Assembly (NCBI GenBank): GCA_017302135.1
Contig: JAFLDZ010000001.1
Coordinates: forward strand, 124,001 to 188,000
DNA from: Lysobacterales bacterium
Lineage (GTDB): Bacteria > Pseudomonadota > Gammaproteobacteria > Xanthomonadales > Xanthomonadaceae
Direction: 5' to 3'
DNA: 64,000 nucleotides
The notes below the pieces were generated by a model. That model searched no databases. It was not told the DNA's origin and saw nothing but the letters and a program-made list of their open reading frames with translations. The translations under genes were made by a program, and so were the position numbers. Positions 35,974 to 45,185 of the stretch are shown here, piece after piece; position 1 is the first letter of the stretch; each line of letters begins with the position of its first letter.

Positions 35974-36006
35974 AAAACGAAACGGCGACCATTGCGGTCG
36001 CCGTTT
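35974..36006. terminator. Bidirectional terminator between slp-like and membrane protein genes
   Basis: AAACGGCGACC (35980-35990) pairs with GGTCGCCGTTT (35996-36006), loop ATTGC; CGTTTTT follows on the minus strand and TTTCG on the plus strand. Confidence 0.8.
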
Positions 36007-36017
36007 TCGCGTCCGGC

Positions 36018-36527
36018 CTACTTCGGACCGGTCGGCGTGTGTTTGTCGCGGTAGCGGAAAGTCAACCACAATCCCACCGCGACCGAGTACGAGAGATTGG
36101 GAATGAAGGCCTTGTCCAGCGTCGTGATCTTGGAATACAGCGCGACATAGTTGGTGTACGCGGCCTGGGACACGGTGAACGAAGCGATCAATAGCACCAT
36201 CCGGATCGGAACCGGCGTGCCCAGCTTCAGCGCGATGATCGTACCCTCGGAAATCAGGATGCCGACCAGAAAAGGAAACACCACGCCGATCACCACGATG
36301 CCGATCGAACTGTCGGCGGAATGGGTGGCCAGCATCAGATCGGCGAAAGTCACGCCCAACGCGCGGGTGATCAGGAACGCGAGAAAACCGGTCGAAAACG
36401 ACATGATGCGAACATACTGTTCGGCACCTTCCGCATTCATGATCACCTTGATCGAAATCCAGATCTGGCTGGCGATCACCAGCAGGATCAGGCATTGCTC
36501 AAGGACAAGGAAGGGATCCCACTTCAT
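36018..36527 (-). CDS. Hypothetical inner membrane protein, four TM helices
   Basis: 169 aa from the ATG at 36527 (GGAG at a correct distance). Hydrophobic segments at about residues 8-27, 38-58, 72-92 and 106-128 suggest four transmembrane helices. No recognised motif. It lies between convergent and tandem genes with no functional clue; a terminator follows it. Confidence 0.65.
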   Translation of the reverse strand: MKWDPFLVLEQCLILLVIASQIWISIKVIMNAEGAEQYVRIMSFSTGFLAFLITRALGVTFADLMLATHSADSSIGIVVIGVVFPFLVGILISEGTIIALKLGTPVPIRMVLLIASFTVSQAAYTNYVALYSKITTLDKAFIPNLSYSVAVGLWLTFRYRDKHTPTGPK

Positions 36528-36648
36528 GCTTGCTCCACCACTCGCCGACCTCGGTCTCCGTGCGCCGAACCGGACCATACCACAGCCGCCGCGCCCGGTC
36601 GGTGTTCGAAGTCCACTGCGGCATACGCGGGCCGTATCGGTGCGGGCC

Positions 36649-37320
36649 TCATTTGACCACGCGCAGATGCGAGGGCCGGCGGCGCGGCGGCGGTGCCTGC
36701 GGCGGACGCGGGCGACGCCAGTGCCGGATCAGCAGCCAGCCGAACAGCATGCCGCCCAGATGCGCGAAGTGGGCCTCGCCGGTGTTCAATCCGCTGAAAG
36801 CCAGCGCAAGCTGCGCGACCGCGAAAACGATCACCAGGGTCCGCGCCTTGATCAACACCGGCAGGAACAGCAGGCTGATGCGGTGGTTGGGGAACAACAT
36901 GCCGTAACCCGCCAGCAGGCCGAACACACCGCCGGAGGCCCCCAGCGTGGAGTAGGTCCATCCGGTCTGGGACAGCATCAGCGTCGCTACCGCAAGCTGG
37001 CACAGCCCGGCGCCCAATGTGCAGAACGTATAGAAGATCAGGAATCGACGGCTTCCCCAATGCGCTTCCAGCGGCGCGCCGAACATCAGGATGCCGAGCA
37101 GATTCATCACGATATGCAGCAGATTCCCGTGCATGAAGGCATGCGTGACCAACTGCCACGGCATGAACGACGACGTCGGCGAAAACGGATCGCCGTCGAT
37201 CGCTACAGGCAACAGCCGCAGCGGCGCGAAGACCCATTCCGGCAGCAGAAGCTGCAGTGCATAGATCACGATATTGGCGATCAACAGCGCTTTGGTGGCT
37301 GCGGGCAACCTGGAGAACAT
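36649..37320 (-). CDS. Rhomboid family intramembrane serine protease
   Basis: 223 aa with six predicted transmembrane helices. Catalytic Ser129 in the GASGG motif and His187 in FAHLGG form the rhomboid dyad; the HAFMHGNLLHIVMNL segment of TM2 carries the conserved His and Asn. It cleaves membrane-spanning substrates in the inner membrane; the substrate is unknown. The C-terminal tail is Pro/Arg-rich and cytoplasmic. Confidence 0.92.
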   Translation of the reverse strand: MFSRLPAATKALLIANIVIYALQLLLPEWVFAPLRLLPVAIDGDPFSPTSSFMPWQLVTHAFMHGNLLHIVMNLLGILMFGAPLEAHWGSRRFLIFYTFCTLGAGLCQLAVATLMLSQTGWTYSTLGASGGVFGLLAGYGMLFPNHRISLLFLPVLIKARTLVIVFAVAQLALAFSGLNTGEAHFAHLGGMLFGWLLIRHWRRPRPPQAPPPRRRPSHLRVVK

Positions 37321-37398
37321 CCGTGATCCTTGGGGGAGAGGAAACGGTTGGGTATTGGGGAATCATCGACCGTTCGATGCGGCGGCTATGATACCGGG

Positions 37399-38094
37399 AT
37401 GACCGCGCTCCCCACCCTCGGCGCCGACGATTTTTCGCGCGAACCCGCCCTGCTCGCCGATGCCTTGCGCGACCGCGGCGCCTGCTGGATCGCCGATTGG
37501 CCCGATGCCGCCCTGTGCAACGCGCTCCGCGAGGACCTGCGCAGGCTGCAATCGACCGGCAGTCTTTCGGCCGGCGCGGTTGGGCGTCGCGAAAGTCGTG
37601 CGTTTCGCAACGACATCCGTGCCGATGCCACCTGTTGGCTCGACGACCCGCGCTGCGGCGATCCGGCGCGCACCTTCCTTACAAGACTCGGCACACTCCG
37701 CACGATACTCAACCGCACGCTGTTCCTCGGTCTGACCGATTGCGAAGCGCATTACGCGGCGTACCCGTCCGGCGGCGGTTACGCGCGTCACCGCGACCGT
37801 TTTCGAGACAGCGACGCGCGAGTGGTGACGTGGGTGACGTATCTCAACGCCGACTGGGCAGAGGACGACGCCGGCGAGCTGCGGCTTCATCTTGGAAGCA
37901 CGGATATTGATGAAGTGTCGATCGACCGGATGTCCAACGGTCTGACATCCAACGGCCTGATGTCGATCGATGTGCCTCCGGTCGGCGGCAGCCTCTGTTT
38001 TCTCAGCGAACTGGAGCACGAAGTGCTGCCGACACGACGCGAGCGCTTGAGTATCGCGGCATGGTTCCGAAGGGCGCCGCGCGAATTCGTCTGA
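37399..38094 (+). CDS. 2-oxoglutarate/Fe(II)-dependent oxygenase (SM-20/PiuC-like)
   Basis: 231 aa from the ATG at 37399. Iron ligands His131 and Asp133 (HRDRF) and His207 (LEHEVLP), with Arg in RRERLSIAAWF that would bind 2-oxoglutarate. This is the prolyl-hydroxylase-like family. A low-complexity insertion at residues ~176-191 (RMSN, GLTSN, GLMS) lies between core strands and is coded by the 15-nt repeat at 37923-37967. Substrate unknown. Convergent with the alkyltransferase-like gene. Confidence 0.82.
   Translation: MTALPTLGADDFSREPALLADALRDRGACWIADWPDAALCNALREDLRRLQSTGSLSAGAVGRRESRAFRNDIRADATCWLDDPRCGDPARTFLTRLGTLRTILNRTLFLGLTDCEAHYAAYPSGGGYARHRDRFRDSDARVVTWVTYLNADWAEDDAGELRLHLGSTDIDEVSIDRMSNGLTSNGLMSIDVPPVGGSLCFLSELEHEVLPTRRERLSIAAWFRRAPREFV
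37923..37967 (+). repeat. Tandem 15-nt repeat inside the 2OG oxygenase gene
   Basis: Units CGACCGGATGTCCAA, CGGTCTGACATCCAA and CGGCCTGATGTCGAT, in frame as Asn-Gly-Leu-x-Ser. Same family as the repeats in the permease and in mltG. Confidence 0.65.
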
Positions 38095-38107
38095 GCCTTT
38101 TCAAGGC

Positions 38108-38437
38108 TCAGCCCCAGACTTCCTCATCGAGCGACTTCGCGCGCTTCGCGGGACGCACGCGGCCGCGATCGTCGACGCGCACACCCTCACGACGCAAACG
38201 CTTCAACTGCTCTTCGCAATGCTGCGAGCCCGGCGGGAAGGCGCTGCGTCCATCGGAGCGCAGCACGCGATGCCACGGCAGCGTAGGGTCGTCGTTCTGC
38301 GACAACAGCCGCGCGACCATGCGTGCGCGCCCGGGCAATCCCGCGCGCTGGGCAACAACCCCGTACGCAGCGGTTTCGCCGCGCGGAATCGCACGGATCG
38401 CGGCGAGGATGCGTTCGGCAGCAGACAGTGCGTCCAT
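38108..38437 (-). CDS. Alkyltransferase-like DNA-binding protein (Atl, MGMT family)
   Basis: 109 aa. It has the MGMT DNA-binding half (GETAAYGVVAQRAGLPGRARMV) but the active-site PCHRV is PWHRV, with Trp55 in place of Cys. Atl proteins (YbaZ in E. coli) bind O6-alkylguanine without repair activity and hand it to nucleotide excision repair. Length matches Atl proteins. Convergent with the 2OG oxygenase. Confidence 0.92.
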   Translation of the reverse strand: MDALSAAERILAAIRAIPRGETAAYGVVAQRAGLPGRARMVARLLSQNDDPTLPWHRVLRSDGRSAFPPGSQHCEEQLKRLRREGVRVDDRGRVRPAKRAKSLDEEVWG

Positions 38438-38477
38438 GGAGGGTTAGCATAATGCAACGCTTTTCCCAGAGTCCCCC

Positions 38478-38888
38478 ATGCAAAATTTCGAACAAGTCCG
38501 CAGCCACCTCGCTTCCAGCGACTTCCGGATCACGATGCAGGAGCCCTACGTGCTCTGCGTCGAACTGTCGCTCGAACAGGGTCGGCGCCATCAGGCGATC
38601 TTCCTCTCCGAACTGGAGGACGACGACGGCCGCACCTATCTGCGGGTCAGCACCGTCATCGCGCCGACCACCGGGATCGACTGCCGTCGCGCGCTGGCCT
38701 TCAACTGGGAAAGCCGGGTCGGCTATCTGGCCATCGGCGAACTCGATCGCGTGCCGTATCTGCAACTGTGCGAGAACCGCCCCTACGATAATCTCAGCCC
38801 GGGCGAAGTGGACCGTCTGATTCTCGAAATCGGCGGCATGGGCGACCAGCTCGAGCGGGCGTTGTCCGCCGGGGGCGACCTGCTCTGA
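38478..38888 (+). CDS. Hypothetical protein with CesT/YbjN-like pattern
   Basis: 136 aa from the ATG at 38478. No signal peptide. The arrangement of an N-terminal helix, several strands (YLRVSTVIAPTTGID; VGYLAIGELDRVPYLQLCENRPY) and a C-terminal helix (GEVDRLILEIGGMGDQLERAL) resembles the CesT-type secretion chaperone or YbjN fold. That is a guess from pattern only, and no secretion genes are nearby. A strong bidirectional terminator follows. Confidence 0.6.
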   Translation: MQNFEQVRSHLASSDFRITMQEPYVLCVELSLEQGRRHQAIFLSELEDDDGRTYLRVSTVIAPTTGIDCRRALAFNWESRVGYLAIGELDRVPYLQLCENRPYDNLSPGEVDRLILEIGGMGDQLERALSAGGDLL

Positions 38889-38910
38889 ACCACGACCACC
38901 GCACACGGAC

Positions 38911-38939
38911 AAAAAGGCCCGCTTTCGCGGGCCTTTTTT
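38911..38939. terminator. Bidirectional terminator
   Basis: AAAAAGGCCCGC and GCGGGCCTTTTTT form a 12-bp stem with a 4-nt loop. It serves the gene at 38478 (+) and the phosphate transporter operon (-). Confidence 0.92.
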
Positions 38940-38964
38940 GTTCGTACGGGCTCATCCGGAAGCT

Positions 38965-40086
38965 TCAGGTCCAACCCAGCGCCTCGATCAATCTGAAAAG
39001 ACCGTAGGCGACGCCGCCTGCGGCTGGGATGGTCAGAATCCAGGCCCAGATGATCCGCTCGATCACCGTGATCTTCAGCGCGCGCGGGTTCTTGCCGAAG
39101 CCCACGCCCATGATCGCGGTGGAGATGCTGTGCGTCGTCGAGACGGGCATACCGAAATGCGCGGCAGTGACCAGAATCGTCGCCGATGCGGTCTCAGCAG
39201 CGAAGCCATCGATCGGCTGCAGTTTCACCATTTTGTGACCGAGGGTCTTGATGATCTTCCAGCCACCGGCAGCGGTACCGGCAGCCATGACCAGCGCGCA
39301 GGTGAAGACGATCCAGTTGTCGATGTCCTTTTCGCCGCCGTCGGGGTGCAGGAAGTGGGCCCAGGCCGGCAGATTGTCCAGCGTACCGGTCGCCTGCGCG
39401 CCGAAGATCGACAGCGCGATGATGCCCATGGTCTTCTGCGCATCGTTGCTGCCGTGCGCGAAGCCCATATAGGCAGCCGACGCAAGCTGCGCTTTGCCGA
39501 AGATCGCGTTCACCCAACGCGGGCGCACCATCCGCGCCAACGATCCGCCGGCTTTCGAGAAACCCCAGATCAACGCATAGATGGCGCCGAGGATCAGCAC
39601 ACCGAGGGTGAAACCCGCGATCGGCGAACTGACCATCGGCACGACGACCTTCCACAGCACACCCTTGTTGCTGGTCCAGCCCCCGTCACCGATTTTCGAC
39701 CAGATCAGCGCGGCCCAATCGTTGTGGGCGGCGGCCAGCGCAGCGCCGCAGAGGCCGCCGATCAGCGCATGCGAGGACGACGACGGCAAACCCTTCCACC
39801 AGGTGATCAGGTTCCAGGTGATGCCGCCGGCCAATGCACAGAGGATCACCTGCGACGTCACCATCACCACATCGGTGTCGATCAGGCCCGATGCGATGGT
39901 CTTGGCGACCGCAGTCCCGTAGAACGCACCGATCAGATTCATGACCGCAGCCAGGATCACCGCCTTGCCGGGCGAGAGCACTTTGGTGGCGACTACGGTG
40001 GCGATGGAGTTCGCGGTGTCGTGAAACCCGTTGATGAACTCGAAGACGAGCGCGGCCAGGATGACCAGCAGCACGAGAGTGAGCAT
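38965..40086 (-). CDS. Low-affinity inorganic phosphate transporter, Pit family
   Basis: 373 aa, about ten transmembrane helices. The Pit signature motif occurs twice: GFHDTANSIATVVATK at the N-terminus and GFAHGSNDAQKTMG in the middle, plus SSSHAL and STTHSISTAIMG. Imports phosphate (as metal-phosphate) by proton symport. It is 10 nt downstream of a PhoU-like DUF47 gene, the normal two-gene Pit operon. Confidence 0.95.
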   Translation of the reverse strand: MLTLVLLVILAALVFEFINGFHDTANSIATVVATKVLSPGKAVILAAVMNLIGAFYGTAVAKTIASGLIDTDVVMVTSQVILCALAGGITWNLITWWKGLPSSSSHALIGGLCGAALAAAHNDWAALIWSKIGDGGWTSNKGVLWKVVVPMVSSPIAGFTLGVLILGAIYALIWGFSKAGGSLARMVRPRWVNAIFGKAQLASAAYMGFAHGSNDAQKTMGIIALSIFGAQATGTLDNLPAWAHFLHPDGGEKDIDNWIVFTCALVMAAGTAAGGWKIIKTLGHKMVKLQPIDGFAAETASATILVTAAHFGMPVSTTHSISTAIMGVGFGKNPRALKITVIERIIWAWILTIPAAGGVAYGLFRLIEALGWT

Positions 40087-40096
40087 GGCGGTCGTC

Positions 40097-40723
40097 TCAG
40101 CTGTTCTTCAGGACGATCTGATAAGCGACCACACCGGCTTCGCGGCAGCGGTCGATCGCCTTTTCCAGGATCTCGAAGAATTCCTTGAGCAGGAACATCT
40201 GCAGGCTGTCGAGCTTGCCGGAATAGATGTCGCGATAGAGTTCAAGCATCAGCCGGTCGGCTTCGTTCTCGATCGCCCGCAGTTTCTCGTTGAGCGCGGT
40301 CATGCGGTCGATATTGAGGTGGCGCAGTTCCTTGACCATGTCGACCACCACGCTGGCGGCCTGCTCCAGCATCGCCGCGCGCGGCGCGAAATCGATATCT
40401 TCCAGGTGGCGGACCGCCAGCGAATAGCGGTCGGCGAATTTCTCGATCTGCTTCGGGATCTTGTACAGCGCCGAACCCAGCGCCTCGATGTCCTCGCGCT
40501 CGATCGGGGTGATGAAGCTGTCGACCAGCGCCTTGCCGATCTTCTCGGACGCAGCCCGCTCGCGCTGGCGGGCCAGCTTGAAGGCATCGAGCGCCGGCTG
40601 GCGGTCGGTGGCTTTCATCATCGTATGCAGCGCGGTCGCGCTGGCGTGCGCGGCAGCGGCGGCCTCATCGAGCAGGTCGTAGAACTGCTGGCCGGAACCG
40701 AAGATCGTTTGCAGGGAGAACAT
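40097..40723 (-). CDS. DUF47 PhoU-like regulator of Pit transport
   Basis: 208 aa, all-helical. Begins FSLQTIFGSGQQFYDLLDEAA, and has E/D-rich motifs (EREDIEALGSALYKIPKQIE; ENEADRLMLELYRDI) typical of DUF47, a PhoU-like three-helix bundle thought to bind metals and modulate the paired Pit transporter. First gene of the operon; a Pho box-like sequence lies just upstream. Confidence 0.93.
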   Translation of the reverse strand: MFSLQTIFGSGQQFYDLLDEAAAAAHASATALHTMMKATDRQPALDAFKLARQRERAASEKIGKALVDSFITPIEREDIEALGSALYKIPKQIEKFADRYSLAVRHLEDIDFAPRAAMLEQAASVVVDMVKELRHLNIDRMTALNEKLRAIENEADRLMLELYRDIYSGKLDSLQMFLLKEFFEILEKAIDRCREAGVVAYQIVLKNS

Positions 40724-40769
40724 GGTCGACGTCTCGATGACAGTGATGTGAATAGCGTAAGTCCGAATT

Positions 40770-40787
40770 GTGACTTGAAGATGACAT
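40770..40787 (-). promoter_or_regulatory. Possible Pho box upstream of the Pit operon
   Basis: On the minus strand ATGTCAT-CTTC-AAGTCAC, two 7-mers spaced by 4 nt, like the PhoB consensus CTGTCAT-AAAA-CTGTCAC. Located about 45 nt before the DUF47 start. Fit is partial, and not supported by a defined promoter. Confidence 0.35.
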
Positions 40788-41043
40788 TCGGTCAGCCGAT
40801 GTCATCCCATCGACATCCAACCGTCATGGCAGCCTGCCGCCAAGGCCCGGCGCGCCGGGTTGCAGGGACTCGCCGGGATGGTCGTGACCGCCTGCTATGA
40901 TCGCTCCACCCCCCCACGCCAGCCCCCTGTGACCCGCCCCCCTATGCCCCGCCCGACGCCGGAGCCCCCCGCAAGCCGTCGAAAACCCGCTGCAGCTCCG
41001 GACAACGACGGCAAGATGTCCCGCCGCGGGAGCGCCTGCCCCC

Positions 41044-42351
41044 ATGCTTGAGCTGTCGATCGTGGTTGCGCTGATCCTGCTGAACGGTTTTTTCGCGCTG
41101 TCGGAAATGGCGCTGATGACCTCGCGCAAGACGCGCCTGAAACACATGGGCGAGCACAGCCGCGGCGCGCGCAAGGCCCTGGCGCTGGCGGAACACCCGG
41201 ACAATCTCCTGTCCACAGTGCAGGTCGGCATCACATCCATCGGCGTGCTGACCGGCGTCTTCGGCGGGGAGGCCATCGGCCTAGCGATCGCGGCATGGTT
41301 CGGCGGGCTGTTCCCGGGCCTGCAGGAATACGCCCGTCCGGTCGGCATCGGCACCGCGGTCACCCTGATCACCGCCGGTTCGGTGATCTTCGGCGAACTG
41401 GTGCCGAAGCGGCTGGCGCTGACCAATGCTGAAATCATCGCCAGCAAGGTCGCGATACCGCTGGACCTGCTCTCGCGCTTCGCGAAACCGATCGTGTTCA
41501 CGCTCGGCGCGATCAATCGCGGCGTGCTGCGCCTGCTCGGCATCCGCGACGACGCGCGCAACGCGATCACCGAAGAGGAGATCCAGATGCTCGTCAGCGA
41601 GGGCCACGAGCAGGGCGTGATCGACGACGACGAGCGCAACATGATGCAGCGGGTGATGCGTCTGGGCGACCGCACGGTCGAAAGCATCATGACGCCGCGC
41701 ACCCGCATCGTCTGGCTGGACGCCAATGCGACGTTCCTGGACAACCTCGCGGAAATGCAGGAAACGCCGTACTCGCGCTACCCGGTCTATCGCGACAGCG
41801 ATGCCGAAGTACTGGGCTTGCTGGAAGTGAAATCGCTGCTCGACCGGCTGCAGGAGCGTGAGCCGGATCTGTTCACCACCCTGCGCCCTGCGCTGTTCGT
41901 TTCCGAATCCACCCATGCGCTGAAGCTGCTGGAAATCTTCCGCGAAGAGCAGCAGTCGCTGGCGCTGGTGGTGGACGAGTACGGCGAAGTCACCGGCATG
42001 GTCACCGTGAACGATCTGATGGGAGCGGTGCTCGGCCGTCTGCAGTCCGGCGAAAGCCCGAATTCGGACGCGCTGGTCATCGAACGCGCGGACGGTTCGC
42101 TTCTGGTCGACGGTTCGCTGCCGGTAGACGAACTGCGCGAGCTGATCGGCCAGCGTCTGCCGCATCTCGACGACCACGATTACCACACCGCCGCTGGCAT
42201 GGCGATCGCGCACTTCGGGCGCATCCCCAACACCGGCGAGTTTTTCGACTGGTCGGGCTGGCGGATCGAAGTAGTCGATCTCGACGGCCCCAGAATCGAC
42301 AAATTGTTGCTGACCCGCATCGACAGCATGGATGTCGCCGATGACGCCTGA
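41044..42351 (+). CDS. Hemolysin/CorC-family protein (CNNM + CBS pair + transporter-associated domain)
   Basis: 435 aa. N-terminal CNNM (DUF21) membrane domain of about four helices (LLNGFFALSEMALMTSRK; GITSIGVLTGVFGGE; FGELVPKRLAL), then two CBS motifs around residues 210-340 (IMTPRTRIVWLD; PYSRYPVY; LALVVDEYGEVTGMVTVNDL) and a C-terminal CorC_HlyC domain. Thought to take part in Mg/Co efflux or cation balance. Four-nt-type overlap zone with exoD downstream (20 nt) suggests coupling. Confidence 0.93.
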   Translation: MLELSIVVALILLNGFFALSEMALMTSRKTRLKHMGEHSRGARKALALAEHPDNLLSTVQVGITSIGVLTGVFGGEAIGLAIAAWFGGLFPGLQEYARPVGIGTAVTLITAGSVIFGELVPKRLALTNAEIIASKVAIPLDLLSRFAKPIVFTLGAINRGVLRLLGIRDDARNAITEEEIQMLVSEGHEQGVIDDDERNMMQRVMRLGDRTVESIMTPRTRIVWLDANATFLDNLAEMQETPYSRYPVYRDSDAEVLGLLEVKSLLDRLQEREPDLFTTLRPALFVSESTHALKLLEIFREEQQSLALVVDEYGEVTGMVTVNDLMGAVLGRLQSGESPNSDALVIERADGSLLVDGSLPVDELRELIGQRLPHLDDHDYHTAAGMAIAHFGRIPNTGEFFDWSGWRIEVVDLDGPRIDKLLLTRIDSMDVADDA

Positions 42352-42982
42352 ACCTGAAAGCGACGACGAGCAGGTCGTGCCGCACGGCATGCGCGCAGTG
42401 CTCGATACGCTGTGCGATGGCGATCCGAGCGATCATCTGGCGCTGAGCGAACTGGTCGGCGGACTGGGTCGGAGCACCTTCGGCGTGCTGCTGTTCATCG
42501 CCACCATTCCCGCGTTCATTCCGATCCCCGGCGTGGCCGGCGCGCTCAGCGGACCGCTGGTGGTGCTGACCGGCATGCACCTGCTGATGCTCCTGCGCAA
42601 ACCCTGGCTGCCGGGCTTCGTCTCGCGCCGCGGCCCGCAGCGCAGCACCCTGATCCGGTTCGATCGCGTCGGCGACCGCTGGTTGCGATGGCTGGAGAAG
42701 GTGGTGAAGCCGCGCCTGACCACCGTCATCGATCATCCGCTGGCGACGATCTTCTCGGGCCTGCAGCTGGTGTTGCTGGGCGTGCTGCTGGCGCTCCCGA
42801 TCCCCTTCACCAATTTCCTGTTCGGCGGCTTGCTGCTGCTGTATGCGCTGGCGCTGCTGGAGCGCGATGGTGCGCTGATGTTGATCGCATGGACCGCAGG
42901 CATCGTGGCGATCTACGTCTTCGGTGCGGTGTCCGGCAATCTGGCGGCAATGCTCTGGGCGTGGGTCGCCGGTCTGGGCTGA
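42332..42982 (+). CDS. exoD: ExoD family membrane protein
   Basis: 216 aa from ATG 42332 (or 42341). The ExoD core is clear: an LSELVGGLGRSTFGVLLFIATIPAFIPIPG segment near the N-terminus, PLVVLTGMHLL, and several transmembrane helices afterward, including the PIPFTNFLFG motif. ExoD was described in Sinorhizobium as needed for exopolysaccharide and nodule invasion, but the mechanism is unknown. Its start overlaps the CorC-like gene. Confidence 0.9.
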   Translation: MSPMTPEPESDDEQVVPHGMRAVLDTLCDGDPSDHLALSELVGGLGRSTFGVLLFIATIPAFIPIPGVAGALSGPLVVLTGMHLLMLLRKPWLPGFVSRRGPQRSTLIRFDRVGDRWLRWLEKVVKPRLTTVIDHPLATIFSGLQLVLLGVLLALPIPFTNFLFGGLLLLYALALLERDGALMLIAWTAGIVAIYVFGAVSGNLAAMLWAWVAGLG

Positions 42983-42983
42983 G

Positions 42984-43019
42984 GCGATCGGGTCGACAAA
43001 CGGTCGACAAACCGATCGC
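42984..43019. repeat. Inverted repeat enclosing two 11-nt direct repeats
   Basis: GCGATCGG (42984-42991) and CCGATCGC (43012-43019) flank two tandem copies of GGTCGACAAAC. It fills the gap between convergent genes, where it could act as a weak terminator. Confidence 0.4.
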
Positions 43020-43034
43020 ATCGACACCAAAGAC

Positions 43035-45185
43035 TCATTCCAAAAACACCATGAAATCCTGCATGTTGACCGGGTGGCCGAGCCAATAGCCCTGAGCCAG
43101 ATCGCAGCCCCGCGTGCGCAGCAGATCGTAGAGTCCTTCTTTCTCGACCCCTTCGGCGACCACGATCATCCCCAGCGAATGCGCCATCGCGATGATCGCG
43201 GTGGTCAACGCCAGATCGTCCGGGTCCCGCAGCATGTCTGCGATGAAACTGCGATCGATCTTCACGCCATCCACCGGCACCCGGCGCAGATGGCTGAGCC
43301 CGGAGAATCCGGTGCCGAAATCGTCCAGCCAGATCTTGATTCCATGCTCGCGCAGACCCGACAGGATCCGGCGCGCCTGATCTTCGTCGCTCAGCACGGC
43401 CGTCTCGGTCAGTTCCAGATGCATCAACTGCGGCGGCAGGCCGCTTTCGGCAAGCGCTTCCATCACCTGTTCGTGAAAATCGCCACCCCGCAGCTGTCGC
43501 GCGGACACATTGACGGAAACGAACAATTCATCGGCGCCAGCGGATTCGCGACGCCAACGCATCGCGTCCAGACAGGCTGTACGGATCACCGCCGGACCGA
43601 TGGTGTCGATCAAACCGCTCTGCTCGGCGACATCGATGAAGACCGATGGCGCCATGTGACCGTGGACCGGATGCTGCCAACGCAGCAGCGCTTCGGCGCC
43701 GATCAGGGCCTTGTCGGCAACACGATAGATCGGCTGGTACGCCAACGTCAGTTCGCCGCGCTCCCAGGCACCGCGCAGATCCTGTTCGATGCGCACGCGA
43801 CGGGATACCGCCTGGTCCATCGCACGGTTGTAGAAGCGGTAGCAGTTCTTGCCGGCGACCTTCGCCTGGTACATCGCGATATCGCCGTTCTTCATCAGCA
43901 TCGTCGCGCCCGATGCGTCCTCCGGGAACAGCGTCACACCGATCGACGTACCGAGGAACACCTGTCGATCCTGCACCACGATCGGCCGACTCAGCTCCGA
44001 CACCAGCGTTTCGGCGAGATGCGCCGCGCTGCTGCGCACATCGGCGTGGTCGCCTTCGCCGTGCAGCAGAATGACGAACTCGTCGCCGCCGAAGCGCGCG
44101 AGTTCGCTGGCATGGCCGCCAGCGCGTTCCACCGCTTCGCGGATACGGTTGGCGAACTGGATCAGGACTTCGTCGCCGACATCGTGGCCGAGGGTATCGT
44201 TGACCCGCTTGAAGTCGTCGATGTCCGCGAACAGCAGCGCAAGCTGTCGGCCAACGCCACGCAGTTGCATCAAACGATGGTCGAGAGTCTCGCGGAACGC
44301 CAGACGGTTGGCGAGACCGGTCAGCGAGTCGGTATACGCCATGCGGCGCATGTCGCGGTCGTGACGCTCGATGCTGTCGGCCATCCGCGCGAAGGCGCGC
44401 ACCAGCGTGCCGACCTCGTCCTTGCGGGCGTTGACGGGCAGCGACGTGGAGAAATTGCCCGCCTCGATCTGGCGCGCTGCATCGGAGAGTTGACGGATCG
44501 GGCGCACCAGCGCCCGCTGCAACACGATCCCCACCAGCACCGCAAGCGAAACCAGCATCAGCAACAACAGGCCGATCCAGGCCAGATGACGATTGCCGAT
44601 CTCGCGCAGGCGATCGCCGATCTCGCGATTCACATGCGCCTCTTCGGCGCGGATCTTGACCAGCGAATAGCCGACGCGTATTCCGCCCAGACGCTGATCG
44701 CCGATCCGGATCGGCGTGGAGACATCCATCACCTCGTCGGTGCTCAGCACCAGCAGCGCGTCTGCGGAAACGATCTGCTGCGCGAGCGGGTCGCGCATCT
44801 GCTGGCCGAAAGTCGGAATGTCGCCGGAGCCGTCGTGGATGATGCTGCCTTTCGCGTCGTAGACCAGCACATAGCTGACATCGGACTGATGCAGGATGCT
44901 GCGGGTAGCGGCGCCGATGGCATCGAGGTCGAAGTAATAGGTCGGGTTGACCAGCAGATCCGCCGCCTGACCCACCTGAGCCTCGCCGCGCTGGCGAAGG
45001 CGGTCGAACACCAGGGTCCGGGTCGCGTCCCGGCTCAGACGCAGCACTTCTTCCTGGGTCGTGGTCTGGCGCTGCCAGATCAACGCGACGACCGCGAGCA
45101 TGACCAGCAGCGTCAGGCCGATCACCGACATGAACTTGGCGTGGAGACCCTGGAACACTCTCATCCGACCGGTCTCATTCGACAT
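43035..45185 (-). CDS. Membrane GGDEF-EAL protein with periplasmic sensor and HAMP
   Basis: 716 aa from ATG 45185 (45164 is an alternative). TM1 at residues ~17-37, a periplasmic sensor region (~40-200, PAS-like), TM2 at ~201-223, HAMP to ~280, GGDEF domain with intact GGDEF at 366-370, and EAL domain with intact EAL at 498-500 plus DDFGTGFSGLSHL. Both the cyclase and phosphodiesterase signatures are complete. The start overlaps the stop of the PhnD-like gene upstream, so the two probably form a sensor pair that turns a periplasmic ligand into c-di-GMP changes. Confidence 0.93.
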   Translation of the reverse strand: MSNETGRMRVFQGLHAKFMSVIGLTLLVMLAVVALIWQRQTTTQEEVLRLSRDATRTLVFDRLRQRGEAQVGQAADLLVNPTYYFDLDAIGAATRSILHQSDVSYVLVYDAKGSIIHDGSGDIPTFGQQMRDPLAQQIVSADALLVLSTDEVMDVSTPIRIGDQRLGGIRVGYSLVKIRAEEAHVNREIGDRLREIGNRHLAWIGLLLLMLVSLAVLVGIVLQRALVRPIRQLSDAARQIEAGNFSTSLPVNARKDEVGTLVRAFARMADSIERHDRDMRRMAYTDSLTGLANRLAFRETLDHRLMQLRGVGRQLALLFADIDDFKRVNDTLGHDVGDEVLIQFANRIREAVERAGGHASELARFGGDEFVILLHGEGDHADVRSSAAHLAETLVSELSRPIVVQDRQVFLGTSIGVTLFPEDASGATMLMKNGDIAMYQAKVAGKNCYRFYNRAMDQAVSRRVRIEQDLRGAWERGELTLAYQPIYRVADKALIGAEALLRWQHPVHGHMAPSVFIDVAEQSGLIDTIGPAVIRTACLDAMRWRRESAGADELFVSVNVSARQLRGGDFHEQVMEALAESGLPPQLMHLELTETAVLSDEDQARRILSGLREHGIKIWLDDFGTGFSGLSHLRRVPVDGVKIDRSFIADMLRDPDDLALTTAIIAMAHSLGMIVVAEGVEKEGLYDLLRTRGCDLAQGYWLGHPVNMQDFMVFLE

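Noticed and set aside
40860..41051. 63-aa frame just before the CorC-like gene
   Set aside because: Pro/Arg-rich, overlaps the start of the real gene and has no RBS; likely leader DNA only.
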